Notes: generated by a model from the letters alone, not told the origin. A stretch of DNA of 64,000 bases from JAEUIE01 sp035430005 (GCA_035430005.1 DAOMFV010000003.1:1-64000); one strand, 5' to 3'; shown: positions 1-9,415, counted from the stretch's first letter. Made by a program: numbers and translations.

Positions 1-80
1 CATGAAAACAAGAAAACGGTTGACAAACAACACAGCCGCTCCGTTGCCCCCTGCGGGAACTTGCAAGCGATTGAAACAAA

Positions 81-114
81 GCAGGGGGCAGTTTGATTGC
101 AAACTGACCCCTGC
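81..114 (-). terminator. Rho-independent terminator of the leftmost gene
   Basis: The arms GCAGGGG-CAGTTTG and CAAACTG-CCCCTGC pair around the loop ATTG, with one internal mismatch. On the minus strand the stem is followed by TTTGTTTC. It lies 22 bases past the stop codon of the minus-strand gene that ends at 137. Confidence 0.7.
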
Positions 115-136
115 CACAATCTCAGATACACCGGAC

Positions 137-1624
137 TTAGAACCGCCAGCGTAGTTCCGCTCGCAGGTTATGTTCAAACCAGGTCGGCGTGGTCAGAGCG
201 AACGAGTAGCCTGCGTAGTAGTCGCAGTTGCCATACACCGTGCCGCGTACGCCCCAAGCCGATTCGATGACCGTGCCGACCGCGCTGGAGGTCGTCTGGA
301 AGGTCGGCAGCGAATCGATGAAGTCGGACTGGAGGCCACGGAGCGTTGACCAGCCAATGAGTTCAGTGACCGGCTTGATCGAGAACGAATCACCACGATA
401 CATGTCGTAGCTGAGACCCAGGGCATAGCGAAGGGTAAAGCCGGAGTAGTTCAGTCCACCTACTGGAATCCAGTTACGGATTTCCGATTCTAACGTGAAA
501 TCCTGGCTCAGCTTCTGCCAGAGTAACAGGCTCGGTTCGATGACCGAATGCCCTGTTCCCAAGCCACGACTTTCGGAACCGGTCGGGAAGATGAGCCGCA
601 GTTGGAAGGTCTGTACCTGGTCGGGCATGGCGAAGTAAGCGACCTTAAAGCCGAGGTTAAAGTCGCCGCCGCCGATGGCGGTAGGATTTTCCGTAGGGCG
701 AATATAGCGGACAGGCATTTCCATGAAGCCACTGAAGCGTGGCGTGAAGGCATATTCCACGTAGGTGGTGCCTTCAAACATATCTATGTTGCTTTCGGGC
801 ACCGCAAAGCCACGGCCGTTGATCTCGAAGCCATCGAAGTACTGCTTGCTGCGACCGACAAAGAACTCAGCGCGATCAGGCGTGGGGTTCTTCCAACGGG
901 CATCGTAGCGGAACCGAACCTGGTTTCCGATGAGGGCCGAATCAATCCAGCCCACATTCGACTCAGAAAGGCTGGGTGGCAGGAACTCGATTGAATTGTT
1001 GGGCACACCCTCGTGGCTGGCCATCCAGTCGGGCCATTGCATCTCAGGCATTTTCCAGTCGCCGTAGGCATTCTCACGCACCGGCACTTTGACAATCTTG
1101 GGGGAAAGTTCGTCGGGGAGACGTGCCGGCGTGGTGGGCGTCAGAGGAGATGCTGGTGTGGGCACCTGAGTTACCGGCAGAGCCTGCTGCTTTTCCAGTG
1201 GCAGGAAGTTCAACGGTTCATCACGGCGCACCGGGACGACTTTCTCCATCTTCTCCAATGACCTTTCTACTTTTTTCTCAGTCCTCTCAACTTTCTTATC
1301 TACGGTCTTCTCAACCGCCTTCTCCGCAGCCTTGCCTGGCTCGGTTTCTGTCACGCTGATCGGTTCGTCTACCTTCTCACGCTTGACCTTGATCGTCTTG
1401 AATTCGCCATCGCCCTTGATCTTCATCTGCTCACGGGTTTTGGGCATCGCCTTGATCAACTCAACGATGATCTCATCTTCTTCGATGGGTTCCTTGGCCA
1501 TTACCTGCACGACAGGAGGCAACAGTCCGCTGTCTTGATTGGTCTTGGGTGTCTGGGCCATCAGCCCGGTGCCTGGTGCGATCAGCAATGAGAGCGTGCC
1601 CAGTTGTATCCAGCTTGACGACAT
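137..1624 (-). CDS. Secreted outer-membrane beta-barrel-like protein
   Basis: The start at 1624 is chosen because GAGGGGG lies just upstream and the protein then opens with a signal peptide ending near LMAQ; an upstream ATG at 1654 would add ten polar residues. The mature protein has a Lys/Glu/Val-rich stretch at about residues 70-140 with KVE-type repeats, then Pro/Thr-rich spacers. From about residue 200 to the end it is rich in aromatic residues and alternating strands and closes with WRF, a usual ending for an outer-membrane barrel. The barrel part resembles planctomycete transporter-like proteins of the MetA/phenol-degradation superfamily, but I cannot name a substrate. The charged segment could span the periplasm or contact the cell wall (inference). 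Confidence 0.7.
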   Translation of the reverse strand: MSSSWIQLGTLSLLIAPGTGLMAQTPKTNQDSGLLPPVVQVMAKEPIEEDEIIVELIKAMPKTREQMKIKGDGEFKTIKVKREKVDEPISVTETEPGKAAEKAVEKTVDKKVERTEKKVERSLEKMEKVVPVRRDEPLNFLPLEKQQALPVTQVPTPASPLTPTTPARLPDELSPKIVKVPVRENAYGDWKMPEMQWPDWMASHEGVPNNSIEFLPPSLSESNVGWIDSALIGNQVRFRYDARWKNPTPDRAEFFVGRSKQYFDGFEINGRGFAVPESNIDMFEGTTYVEYAFTPRFSGFMEMPVRYIRPTENPTAIGGGDFNLGFKVAYFAMPDQVQTFQLRLIFPTGSESRGLGTGHSVIEPSLLLWQKLSQDFTLESEIRNWIPVGGLNYSGFTLRYALGLSYDMYRGDSFSIKPVTELIGWSTLRGLQSDFIDSLPTFQTTSSAVGTVIESAWGVRGTVYGNCDYYAGYSFALTTPTWFEHNLRAELRWRF

Positions 1625-1926
1625 GTTCTGCCCCCTCGTGTTCGAAGTCTGCACGAAACGTAAGTCCCCTTCTTCGCGCAGTCTCCACCCTTGACGACAT
1701 AGCCCTCAAGGGTCTCGCAGGTCATATCGTCCAGAAGATTGGAAAAGATGGAGCAATTGGAACAAAGCTTAAGGCTTCCTCACACCGCCGAGATGGCATC
1801 CTCGTTACATTCGGAAAGCCTTGCCCAGCCTCACATCTTCGTAGCTAGTTCCTCTATCTTTCGCTAAAGTATGAGGGTGAAGTTGTCTTACACCGTTGCT
1901 TATTCCAGCAATTTGGAGCACCATCC
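1625..1926. other. Divergent intergenic region
   Basis: These 302 bases separate two divergently transcribed genes and must hold both promoters. The only structure I see is an 8-bp stem, ACCCTTGA with TCAAGGGT, at 1687-1713. I find no convincing sigma-70 promoter and no small gene. Confidence 0.4.
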
Positions 1927-4686
1927 ATGCGAAGACTACTGTTTTTCAGCCTGGCGCTGCTTGCGCCCTGTTGGGCTCTGGCCCAGCAACCTACGAAGGT
2001 AACCACTGTTGAAGGCATCACCGAGTACCGCCTTGACAATGGCTGCAAAGTCCTGCTCTACCCGGATAACTCCCGGAGCACGGTGACCGTCGCCCTCACC
2101 GTCTTCGTCGGCAGCAGGCATGAAGGCTACGGCGAAACCGGCATGGCTCATCTTCTAGAACACATGGTCTTCAAGGGCACCCCCACTAACAAGAACATCC
2201 CCAAGTCCCTTCAGAACCATGGTGCCAATTTCAATGGCACCACCAATGTCGATCGCACCAACTACTTTGAAACCATGCCTGCCAACGATGAGAATCTTGA
2301 GTTCGGCATTCAGCTTGAAGCTGATCGACTCGTCAACAGCCTCATCCGCCGGGAAGACCTGATGTCCGAGTTCAGCGTCGTTCGCAGCGAGTTTGAGTCT
2401 GGCGAGAACAGCCCCACCCGTGTGCTCAACCAGCGTATGATGGCTGTCGCTTACGAATGGCACAACTATGGCAAATCGACCATCGGCAACCGCACCGATA
2501 TCGAACGTGTGCCTGTGGATAACCTGCGTGAGTTCTACAAGAAGTTCTATCAGCCTGATAACTGCATGATTGTGATCGCCGGCAAGTTTGATGAAGCCAA
2601 GGCTCTCATCCTCGTGCAGAAGTATTTCGGCAGCATAAAGAAGCCGACACGTGAACTGCCCAAGACCTACACCGAAGAGCCTCCTCAAGATGGCGAACGC
2701 CTTGTGACCCTTCGCCGGGTTGGTGACGTTGGTGCTATCGGCGTTCTCTATCACATTCCCGCAGGCCGTCATGCCGATTACCCAGCCCTGGAAGTGATGG
2801 CTCAAACGATGACCGCTCCTCCGAGCGGCATTCTCTACCAGAAGCTGGTCGAAACCAAACTGGTCACGAGTGCCGGCGGCTTTGCCCAGGGCCTGCACGA
2901 TCCGGGCGTGATTGAGTTCTCAGCACAGGTCTCCAAAGGCGTGGAGACTGACAAAGTGCGAGATGTGCTACTCGATACGATTGACGAAGTGGTCAAGAAC
3001 GGCCTCTCTTCGGAAGACATTAACCGCACTAAGACCCGTATCCTGAAGAACCGGGAAAACGCCTCTGCCAACACTTCACAGATTGCCGTCGGCCTCAGCG
3101 GCTGGGCAGCTCAGGGCGATTGGCGTTTGTACTTTCTTCATCGTGATCGTATCGAAAAGGTCACTGAGGAAGATGTGAAAGCGGTCGCAGCCAGGTATCT
3201 AAAGCGAGACAACCGCACGCTGGGCGTGTTCATTCCCACTAAGGAACCGCAGCGTTCAACAATCGCTGCTGCGCCCGCCGCTGGTGAAATAGTCGAAGGG
3301 TACAAAGGCAGAGCAGCCGTGGCGATGGGTGAGGCTTTCAACGCTTCCCCTTCCAATATCGATGCCCGCACCAAAAGTCATGATCTCACCGGCGGCGCCA
3401 AGGGCGCTGTTCTTGTCAAGAAGAACAAGGGCGAGCAGGTCACAGCCATCATCACCATTCGGTACGGCAACGAAGAGAACCTCAAAGGCATGGAGAATGC
3501 CGCTGCCATGCTGTCGCCTTTGATGATGCGAGGCACCAAGAAAATGAGCTATCAGGAACTGCGCGACGAGATGGATAAGCTAGGCGTCAACATCGGCGGG
3601 GGCTTTGGCGGCGGCGGTGGTGGTGGCCGACGGGGCGGCGGTGGTGGAGGAGGCGGTAGCCTCGGTTCGCTCTCGATTACCGTGTCTGCCAGGAAGAATA
3701 CCCTCCTTCCTGCTCTTGATCTTCTCCAGCAAATCCTGCGCGAACCGCTGCTACCTGAGAAAGAGTTCGAGACAATGATTCGAGGCCAGACTTCCATGAT
3801 CAGCGGCATGAAGGACGAGCCACAGGCCCTGGTGGCCAATCGGCTCTCCCGCATGCTCTCGCCTTACAGCAAGGATGACATCCGCTACGTGCCGACGATT
3901 GAAGAATCGCTGGAACGCCTGCAGCACACCAACATCGGCCAGGTGCGAAAGCTCCAGGCCGAGTATCTCGGCGCTGAAAATGCCACCGCCGTTGTCGTGG
4001 GGGATTGCGACGAAGCAGCGGTAGTCCAGCGGCTCAATGAACTCTTTAAGGATTGGAAAGCCAGCCAGCCTTACGCCAAGATCACTCGGCCTCAGGTGAG
4101 CAGCAAAGACGCGGTCGTCGAGAAGATCAACACGCCGGACAAGGCCAATGCTGTATTCGTAGCCGGCCTGGAACTGCCCATGCGTGATGACGACGAAGAA
4201 TACCCGGCCTTGATGATGGCCAACTACATCTTCGGCGGAAGCGGCACCTTGTCGTCCCGCCTGGGGGATCGCATTCGTCAGAAGGAAGGCATCTCCTATG
4301 GCGTCAATTCCTCGTTGGTAGTTGATCCGCTTGAGAAGCGGGGCAGCTTCCGTATCACTGGTATCTGCAATCCCACCAATATGGAGAAGTTCGAAAAGTG
4401 CGTGCGTGAAGAACTCGACAGGATGATCAAGGAAGGCATCTCCGAAAAGGAACTGGACGAAGCCCGCCAGGGTTGGCTCAACGCCCAGATGGCCCGTTTC
4501 GTTCAGGACGGCGCCATTGCTGGCACCCTTGGTAACAACATCCAGTTCAAGCGAACGATGGCCTACTATTCCGAACAGGAATCGAAGGTACGCAACCTCA
4601 CCGCTCCCCAGATTGGCGAAGCGTTCAAGAAGTACATCGATCCGAAGAAGCTGCAGGTGGTGGAGGGGGGAGATTTTAACAAATAG
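1927..4686 (+). CDS. M16 family zinc metallopeptidase, two-lobed, secreted
   Basis: This 919-residue protein carries a signal peptide (about residues 1-20) and the inverted zinc motif HLLEH at 75-79, with candidate third-ligand glutamates at E155/E157. It is therefore a pitrilysin-type peptidase that should cut small or unfolded peptides in the periplasm or outside the cell. The second lobe (from about residue 490) lacks the zinc motif and keeps the usual scaffold role. Between a lobe-2 helix and strand, at about 556-579, sits an almost pure Gly/Arg stretch that is not normal for the family. The length fits two fused M16 repeats. GGAG lies about 11 bases before the ATG. Confidence 0.93.
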   Translation: MRRLLFFSLALLAPCWALAQQPTKVTTVEGITEYRLDNGCKVLLYPDNSRSTVTVALTVFVGSRHEGYGETGMAHLLEHMVFKGTPTNKNIPKSLQNHGANFNGTTNVDRTNYFETMPANDENLEFGIQLEADRLVNSLIRREDLMSEFSVVRSEFESGENSPTRVLNQRMMAVAYEWHNYGKSTIGNRTDIERVPVDNLREFYKKFYQPDNCMIVIAGKFDEAKALILVQKYFGSIKKPTRELPKTYTEEPPQDGERLVTLRRVGDVGAIGVLYHIPAGRHADYPALEVMAQTMTAPPSGILYQKLVETKLVTSAGGFAQGLHDPGVIEFSAQVSKGVETDKVRDVLLDTIDEVVKNGLSSEDINRTKTRILKNRENASANTSQIAVGLSGWAAQGDWRLYFLHRDRIEKVTEEDVKAVAARYLKRDNRTLGVFIPTKEPQRSTIAAAPAAGEIVEGYKGRAAVAMGEAFNASPSNIDARTKSHDLTGGAKGAVLVKKNKGEQVTAIITIRYGNEENLKGMENAAAMLSPLMMRGTKKMSYQELRDEMDKLGVNIGGGFGGGGGGGRRGGGGGGGGSLGSLSITVSARKNTLLPALDLLQQILREPLLPEKEFETMIRGQTSMISGMKDEPQALVANRLSRMLSPYSKDDIRYVPTIEESLERLQHTNIGQVRKLQAEYLGAENATAVVVGDCDEAAVVQRLNELFKDWKASQPYAKITRPQVSSKDAVVEKINTPDKANAVFVAGLELPMRDDDEEYPALMMANYIFGGSGTLSSRLGDRIRQKEGISYGVNSSLVVDPLEKRGSFRITGICNPTNMEKFEKCVREELDRMIKEGISEKELDEARQGWLNAQMARFVQDGAIAGTLGNNIQFKRTMAYYSEQESKVRNLTAPQIGEAFKKYIDPKKLQVVEGGDFNK

Positions 4687-4733
4687 CTAGGAGTCAGGAG
4701 CTAGTAGCTAGAAGGAAACAAGTTCGTGGTTAT

Positions 4734-4920
4734 TAGCTCCGAAGGAGCGACCGATGTTAGCCAGGCCCGGAAGGGCCTGGTTAGCAGCCTGGTTAGCAGG
4801 TGCAAAAAACAAGCTCCGGAGGAGCGCCCGAAGTCTTCGAGCGCTCCTTCGGAGCTTGTGTTCAATTATTTACCCAACCAGGCCCTTCCGGGCCTGGCTA
4901 ATATCGAAGGCTCCCTTGGA
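4734..4920. repeat. Two inverted copies of a nested palindromic repeat
   Basis: The unit at 4756-4782 matches the reverse complement of 4877-4903 at 26 of 27 positions. Each copy is also a palindrome: CCAGGCCC-GGAA-GGGCCTGG at 4761-4780 and CCAGGCCC-TTCC-GGGCCTGG at 4879-4898. Inside, 4811-4827 pairs with 4841-4857 with one mismatch. Flanking GCTCC/GGAGC pieces extend both copies. The region can fold as two separate hairpins or as one long cruciform. It fills the gap between the convergent M16 and ECF genes and may also end transcription. Confidence 0.85.
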
Positions 4921-4990
4921 GCCAAAGACAAATGCCGGCCACGTCAAATGTATTGCCGTGGCCCAAGACCGAAACGTGGAATGCTGATTT

Positions 4991-5599
4991 CTACTTCACC
5001 GGAGCAGGCTGCATCGACGGCTTTGAATCGGACTGCAACTTCACACGCAGCTTCTGGCGAGCACGGGTCAAGAGTGGTCCGATGCTGTTGACCGGAATGC
5101 CGAGTTGGGCACTGATCTCTTCATAGGAGAGGCCGACCAGATAGTGGAGGCGAACGACTTCGCGCACCCCTTTGGGCAGTTGCGCCAGCAGATCGTGAAC
5201 GTGTTCAAGCGAATCGCTGTTGTCTTGCAGGTCAGCGACTGTTTCCTGCATCGCTTGCGAGTCCATCGGGCTTGACTTGAAGATGGCAGCGGTGCCGAAC
5301 TTGCGAGCCAGCAGATGAATGCAGTTGCGACGCGCGATAATGGTGAGATACGTCGCCAGGCTGGAACGGCCCTGAAACTGGCGAAGAGTGGCGTAATTGT
5401 TGGCGACGACTTGCAGGAGAATGTCCGAAGCGAGATCTTCCACATCTTCGGGCTGCATCGTCACGCCGCGCAGGTGAGCGGTGTGATGAATGATCCGGTA
5501 GATGAGGCCTAGATAAGCATCAACGAAATCGTTCCATGCCCCGGGTTGATGCGTCAGGCAGCGCTGAACCAGTTGTTGATCATCTTGCGAGAGAGGCAC
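4991..5599 (-). CDS. ECF-type RNA polymerase sigma factor
   Basis: At 202 residues this has the size and layout of a plain group IV sigma factor. Region 2 spans about residues 25-100 (the helix with DLASDILLQVV and the FQGRSSLATYL/ARRNC segment that reads the -10). Region 4 spans about 135-185, with the helix-turn-helix YEEISAQLGIPVNSIGPLL. No extra C-terminal domain and no neighbouring anti-sigma gene is visible, unlike the two fused sigma factors elsewhere in the window. Its regulon cannot be inferred from this sequence. A Ser/Lys-rich tail of about 15 residues follows region 4. Confidence 0.9.
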   Translation of the reverse strand: MPLSQDDQQLVQRCLTHQPGAWNDFVDAYLGLIYRIIHHTAHLRGVTMQPEDVEDLASDILLQVVANNYATLRQFQGRSSLATYLTIIARRNCIHLLARKFGTAAIFKSSPMDSQAMQETVADLQDNSDSLEHVHDLLAQLPKGVREVVRLHYLVGLSYEEISAQLGIPVNSIGPLLTRARQKLRVKLQSDSKPSMQPAPVK

Positions 5600-5836
5600 A
5601 GGCCCACCCTCAAGCCGCCTGCCTTACACCCCTGTGGCAGATGACTTCGTAAATATCTGTGATCCGTCGTTATATTCTACGCTGCCTTCCAGGCTGAAGG
5701 AAAAGAAATCGGTGCGCCATCATCCCGCTCTCATCGGTTCAGGTAGGGTTACACCGAGAAGGCATGATCTGAGTTTTGGTTCATCTGTGGCATGAACTGC
5801 ATTAACCTCGGTTTATCAGCACAGTCGTGATTTGTA

Positions 5837-6694
5837 TCAGTTTTCCCGCCCGAACAAACACACGCCCGACCATGGGCTCCTGGGGTTTGGCTTCTTCCCA
5901 CCAACCAGAAAAGACATCACCTTGAGCATGAAAGGGAGCCGGTTCAGCGTTCGAGCTGTCTTCAACATCGAATGCACTTCTACTTTCTTCCAATGATACT
6001 TCTCAAAGAACAGTGGGCCTTCTTCCGGGGCAAACTGGAACGGTGCATTCGCACTGCTAAGAGCGCTTCCCATTTTCCGATTCATCATCTCCAGCAGCCC
6101 CGGCGAGGAGAGATCGGTGACCCAACGCTGAATACCGGGTTGAGCAGCCAGGTCCTCCGCCAACTGAATTACTTGTTCCTGCTTAAGATAGATCAACAAG
6201 CCTTCAGTAATGACCAAGGCTTTTCGGGCCTGGCTTCCCAATCGCTTAAACAACTCATCCCGCCGGCTGCGATCAGATAGATCGAGGGCAACTCTCTCCA
6301 ATTGGCAGCGGGGTTTCTCGTTCTGAAGAATCTCTTCTTTGTAACGGAGGATGTCGGGCAAATCGACTTCGATCCATTGCAGCGTAGGCGGCAACGCCAT
6401 GCGATAGGGGCGTGTATCCAGCCCGGCGGCCAGGTTGATGACGGTATCGAAGCCTTGCTGAACATGCTCGGTAACGATCTTGTCAATCAGCCACGTCCGC
6501 GCGATGAACGGCCAGGCTACCCCCTTCAAGAATTTCGTCGATCCTGCAATCTCCTGGCCCCGTTTGCCGGCCAGACTTCTGGCGAACGGATCGTCGAAGA
6601 CTCGATCAGGCCGATCATTCTCGTCTGCCCGGTAATGCGCTACCCACAAAGCGGTGTCGGAGATGTTCCTGATCAAAGGTGTCTGGTCGTTCAT
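5837..6694 (-). CDS. Class I SAM-dependent methyltransferase, LCM family
   Basis: The protein begins with the DTALWVAHYRADE segment and FDDPFARSLAG at 33-43, both typical of the leucine carboxyl methyltransferase-like family (PF04072). The SAM-binding motif I is NLAAGLDTRPYR at 87-98, and the acidic motif EVDLPDIL follows at 109-116. At 285 residues it is full length. Bacterial members mostly methylate unknown small molecules or polyketides, so the substrate is open. It lies 237 bases upstream of the ECF sigma gene on the same strand; co-transcription is possible but not shown. Confidence 0.88.
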   Translation of the reverse strand: MNDQTPLIRNISDTALWVAHYRADENDRPDRVFDDPFARSLAGKRGQEIAGSTKFLKGVAWPFIARTWLIDKIVTEHVQQGFDTVINLAAGLDTRPYRMALPPTLQWIEVDLPDILRYKEEILQNEKPRCQLERVALDLSDRSRRDELFKRLGSQARKALVITEGLLIYLKQEQVIQLAEDLAAQPGIQRWVTDLSSPGLLEMMNRKMGSALSSANAPFQFAPEEGPLFFEKYHWKKVEVHSMLKTARTLNRLPFMLKVMSFLVGGKKPNPRSPWSGVCLFGREN

Positions 6695-6887
6695 ATAGGG
6701 CTCATTGGCAAACAGTGTGCATACCTCAGATGAGTATATAGCAACTGGAGAGAAGAATACCGATCACTTTCAAAGCAATGCGTTGATATGCATCGCCGAT
6801 TTTCTTCTTGTCAGCCACACCATTCACACACTACTATTCACACCTTGTTGCAGTACAGCGTCATCCGAATCTATAGAGGAGAGTATT

Positions 6888-7187
6888 ATGGCCGATCCGA
6901 ATCCCAATGAACCAGCCAAACAAAATGAAGTCACCCCGGCGGCAGCGCCGGAGAAAGATAGCCTCTGGGCAACACTTGGCTGGGGAGCATTTCTGGTGGC
7001 AGTAGGTGTGGGGCTCTATTTCTATTTCGGTTACCTGGAAGAAGAAGGTGGCCGGGTGCGGATGAACGCCATCGTCCTCTTGGTCTACAACTTTCTGGGA
7101 CGACTTGGCGTCCTTGGTGTCTTCGGCGGAATCGGCGCTCTAATGATGATCTTCGGCATCAAAGGGATCGTGCAAAAGAACAAGTAG
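6888..7187 (+). CDS. Small two-span membrane protein
   Basis: AGAGGAGAG at 6875-6883 supports the ATG at 6888, giving 99 residues instead of the longer open frame upstream. A polar Ala/Pro-rich N-terminus of about 23 residues precedes a first membrane span (about 30-48). A short acidic loop and a second span (about 62-92) follow, and the protein ends in KNK. I recognise no family. It stands alone, between a divergent methyltransferase gene and a convergent sigma-factor gene. Confidence 0.72.
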   Translation: MADPNPNEPAKQNEVTPAAAPEKDSLWATLGWGAFLVAVGVGLYFYFGYLEEEGGRVRMNAIVLLVYNFLGRLGVLGVFGGIGALMMIFGIKGIVQKNK

Positions 7188-7219
7188 TTCTCTGGTCTTT
7201 TCGCTTCTGAAAAACGGCT

Positions 7220-7253
7220 ACAGGGGCAAGCGTTTGTTCACGCTTGCCCCTGT
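7220..7253. terminator. Strong hairpin between convergent genes
   Basis: ACAGGGGCAAGCG pairs perfectly with CGCTTGCCCCTGT around an 8-base loop. It lies between two genes that run towards each other. There is no immediate T-run on the plus side, while the minus side reaches GTTTTT after seven bases, so a role in ending transcription on both strands is likely. Confidence 0.6.
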
Positions 7254-7278
7254 AATGTTATCGCCACTTCTCCTGATA

Positions 7279-8763
7279 TTACTTCACCTCAGTACCAAAC
7301 TCGGCTCGTTCCACACGCATGCTGCCGGGGAAAACCTGGAAGCCGGCACTGGTCACACCATGATGCGTGGCGGAGGTGTAAGTCTCCCGGCCAGGCATGA
7401 TCGTGACTTTGATCAAACCTGTTTGTCCCGGTTGGAGAAGTCCGGCATGCACAGCGGCGGTGGCAAGGTCGGAGTCGTCGGTGTAGATACCATCGCCCCA
7501 GACGGAGCCCTCAGTTTGGCCACGGACTGAGAAGATAATGCTCTTACCCGTCTGGCCTCGGAACTGCGCCACCTGACTGGAATCATTCCGATAGACCACG
7601 GCCTGGGAGACAGCCAGTTCCAGTCGTCGCACCTGTTCACGAATGGCCAGCGCCCGATCAAGATCGCCTGCCTTGGTATAGGTTTCCTGCAACTGCTTGA
7701 GCTTGCCGTGCAGTCCCATCCGCATGCCTCGCATCTTCTGCTCTGCTTCAGCCCGGATGACCTCTTCCTGTTTCAACTGTTCATCAATCCACTTGCGGGC
7801 CTCTTCGGGAAGATTCTCGTCACGAGGATAAGTGGCATGGACTTGAGGTGTTTTGTGGGTTCGGTCATATGTGGAATAGTAGAAACGGTTCAGGAGCACA
7901 TGGTCGGGCGGTTGAGCCTGCACGGGCGCGCCACCATTCCAGAAGGGCACCGTCAGCATGCCCAGGCTCGCTACCGCCAGCACAGTTAATTGAATAGGTT
8001 TAAGCCACATGGTCAGTAACGCTCCTTTCAACAAGCAGGCCACCGAAGGGCTGAGTAGCCCTGAGGCGAGGCCTTGCGATGAAACTTGTAACGCAGTCTG
8101 TGAGAGTGGCAAAGCCAACAGTCCCAGATGTGCCGCGCTGGAGTTGATGCCCAGCGTAGCAGCTATACCCGATGCGAGCAGATAGCCTCGTTGTTGCAGC
8201 CGCTTTTTCAAAAGTTCCCGGGCCCGGCGTAGACGAACATTAACCGTGTTCGCCGGACAGCCCAGTTCTTTCGCAGCTTCCTTAGAAGATAGCCCGCGCA
8301 GGCAGCAGAGCACCACGACGGAACGCAGACACTCAGAGAGCCGATCCAGTTCTCTGGCCAGAACCTCCGCCACTTCACGTTGTTGGAGTTCCAGAACAGG
8401 ACTGTCTGCGGTGGAGGCCGGCTCGGATTCGTAAGCCCTGACTGTTCGCCGGCGATGCTGGCGCTGGCACATTCGCCATGCCACTTTGTAGAGCCAACTC
8501 CCCAGCGATTGCTGTTTCTTGATACGCCGTGCCTGATGAGCCAGAGTCAGGAACGTTGCCTGGAAGGCATCTTCAGCGTCCGCCAACTGGCTGAGCAATC
8601 GGCGACACAGCCCCAGCACCATCGGCCCATAGCGATGCACCAGCAATTCAAAGGCGGCTTGATCACGGTCGATCAGGAATCGATGAAGGAGTTCACAGTC
8701 GGGCACATGCTCGGCGGCAATCTCCTTGACCCAGCGGGCCAGTGTTCTTCCCATCGTCTTCAT
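7279..8763 (-). CDS. ECF sigma factor fused to a membrane span and an LCCL domain
   Basis: With the start at 8763 the protein has 494 residues; ATGs at 8754 and 8826 are alternatives and no ribosome site decides. Sigma region 2 spans about residues 25-95 (AEDAFQATFLTLA) and region 4 about 135-190 (SSKEAAKELGCPANTVNVRL). A linker leads to a membrane span at about 250-272. Outside the membrane come a helical, coiled-coil-prone stretch (about 320-385) and an LCCL domain (about 400-490), recognised by GRTGKS-like FRGQTGKSIIF, SVWGDGIYTDDS, ATAAVHAGLL and GQTG. LCCL domains act as extracellular ligand or lipid-binding modules in eukaryotic proteins. This could be a one-protein signalling device joining an outside sensor to promoter recognition (inference). 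No anti-sigma gene is adjacent. Confidence 0.87.
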   Translation of the reverse strand: MKTMGRTLARWVKEIAAEHVPDCELLHRFLIDRDQAAFELLVHRYGPMVLGLCRRLLSQLADAEDAFQATFLTLAHQARRIKKQQSLGSWLYKVAWRMCQRQHRRRTVRAYESEPASTADSPVLELQQREVAEVLARELDRLSECLRSVVVLCCLRGLSSKEAAKELGCPANTVNVRLRRARELLKKRLQQRGYLLASGIAATLGINSSAAHLGLLALPLSQTALQVSSQGLASGLLSPSVACLLKGALLTMWLKPIQLTVLAVASLGMLTVPFWNGGAPVQAQPPDHVLLNRFYYSTYDRTHKTPQVHATYPRDENLPEEARKWIDEQLKQEEVIRAEAEQKMRGMRMGLHGKLKQLQETYTKAGDLDRALAIREQVRRLELAVSQAVVYRNDSSQVAQFRGQTGKSIIFSVRGQTEGSVWGDGIYTDDSDLATAAVHAGLLQPGQTGLIKVTIMPGRETYTSATHHGVTSAGFQVFPGSMRVERAEFGTEVK

Positions 8764-8884
8764 AGAGGTATAGTGCCATGTTCCGCCGAAATAGTGACAT
8801 GAATTCTGTAATAGTTTTCTACACAAACCATATCCTGGAGAGGCTCCTTACCTCCTTACCATGTGATATCCATAATCATAATGC

Positions 8885-9415
8885 ATGCCGACCGTTCTCT
8901 TCGACCAATCATCTGCCCAGTTCAAACGCTGGCTGCTGCGTAACTCGCCGGCCATTCCGATTGCTATTCTGATCGCCCTGGCTTTTGTGCTGAGCGATAA
9001 CGACACGCTTCACATCGCAACCGCTTTCTTTGGTTGCGTGTGCCTGTTCATCATGTTCTGGGGAGCGATCTTTCGACGCATTCTGCTCTATCTTGAAGAT
9101 GGACAGATTGTCATGGAATATAGCTTTCTTGGACTCTTCACCGTGGAACGCCGGGTGGAAGCAATCACTAACTGTTCGTTTGTCCGGTACCACACTTTCC
9201 AGCGTCCGTGGGGAAGGGAAAGTTTCACCTATCATGGCGCGATCTACCTGCATTTCAGCGAAGGACAACCCTGGAGGATCAGCGACCAGGGTAACTATTC
9301 CATGGACCTCGAGTGCGATGAGTTCCAGGCCGAGCAGCTTGCCAGGACGCTGGGAGTGCCTGTTGAAAAGGTTCAGAATGATCCCTCCATTCCTGAGGGC
9401 AGTGAACCAGGATAA
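8885..9415 (+). CDS. Membrane protein with PH-like cytoplasmic domain
   Basis: The 176-residue product has two close membrane spans (about 21-38 and 42-65). A soluble part of alternating strands follows, with LYLEDGQIVMEYSFLGLF and ERRVEAITNC. This is the layout of small bacterial two-span plus PH-like proteins, but I cannot match a named family. It is divergent from the sigma-LCCL gene and shares its 121-base upstream region. No clear ribosome site precedes the ATG. It sits 62 bases before the thioredoxin-fold gene. Confidence 0.7.
   Translation: MPTVLFDQSSAQFKRWLLRNSPAIPIAILIALAFVLSDNDTLHIATAFFGCVCLFIMFWGAIFRRILLYLEDGQIVMEYSFLGLFTVERRVEAITNCSFVRYHTFQRPWGRESFTYHGAIYLHFSEGQPWRISDQGNYSMDLECDEFQAEQLARTLGVPVEKVQNDPSIPEGSEPG

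Noticed and set aside
2155..2898. 247-codon open frame on the minus strand
   Set aside because: It lies fully inside the M16 peptidase gene, including the HLLEH region, and has no features of its own.
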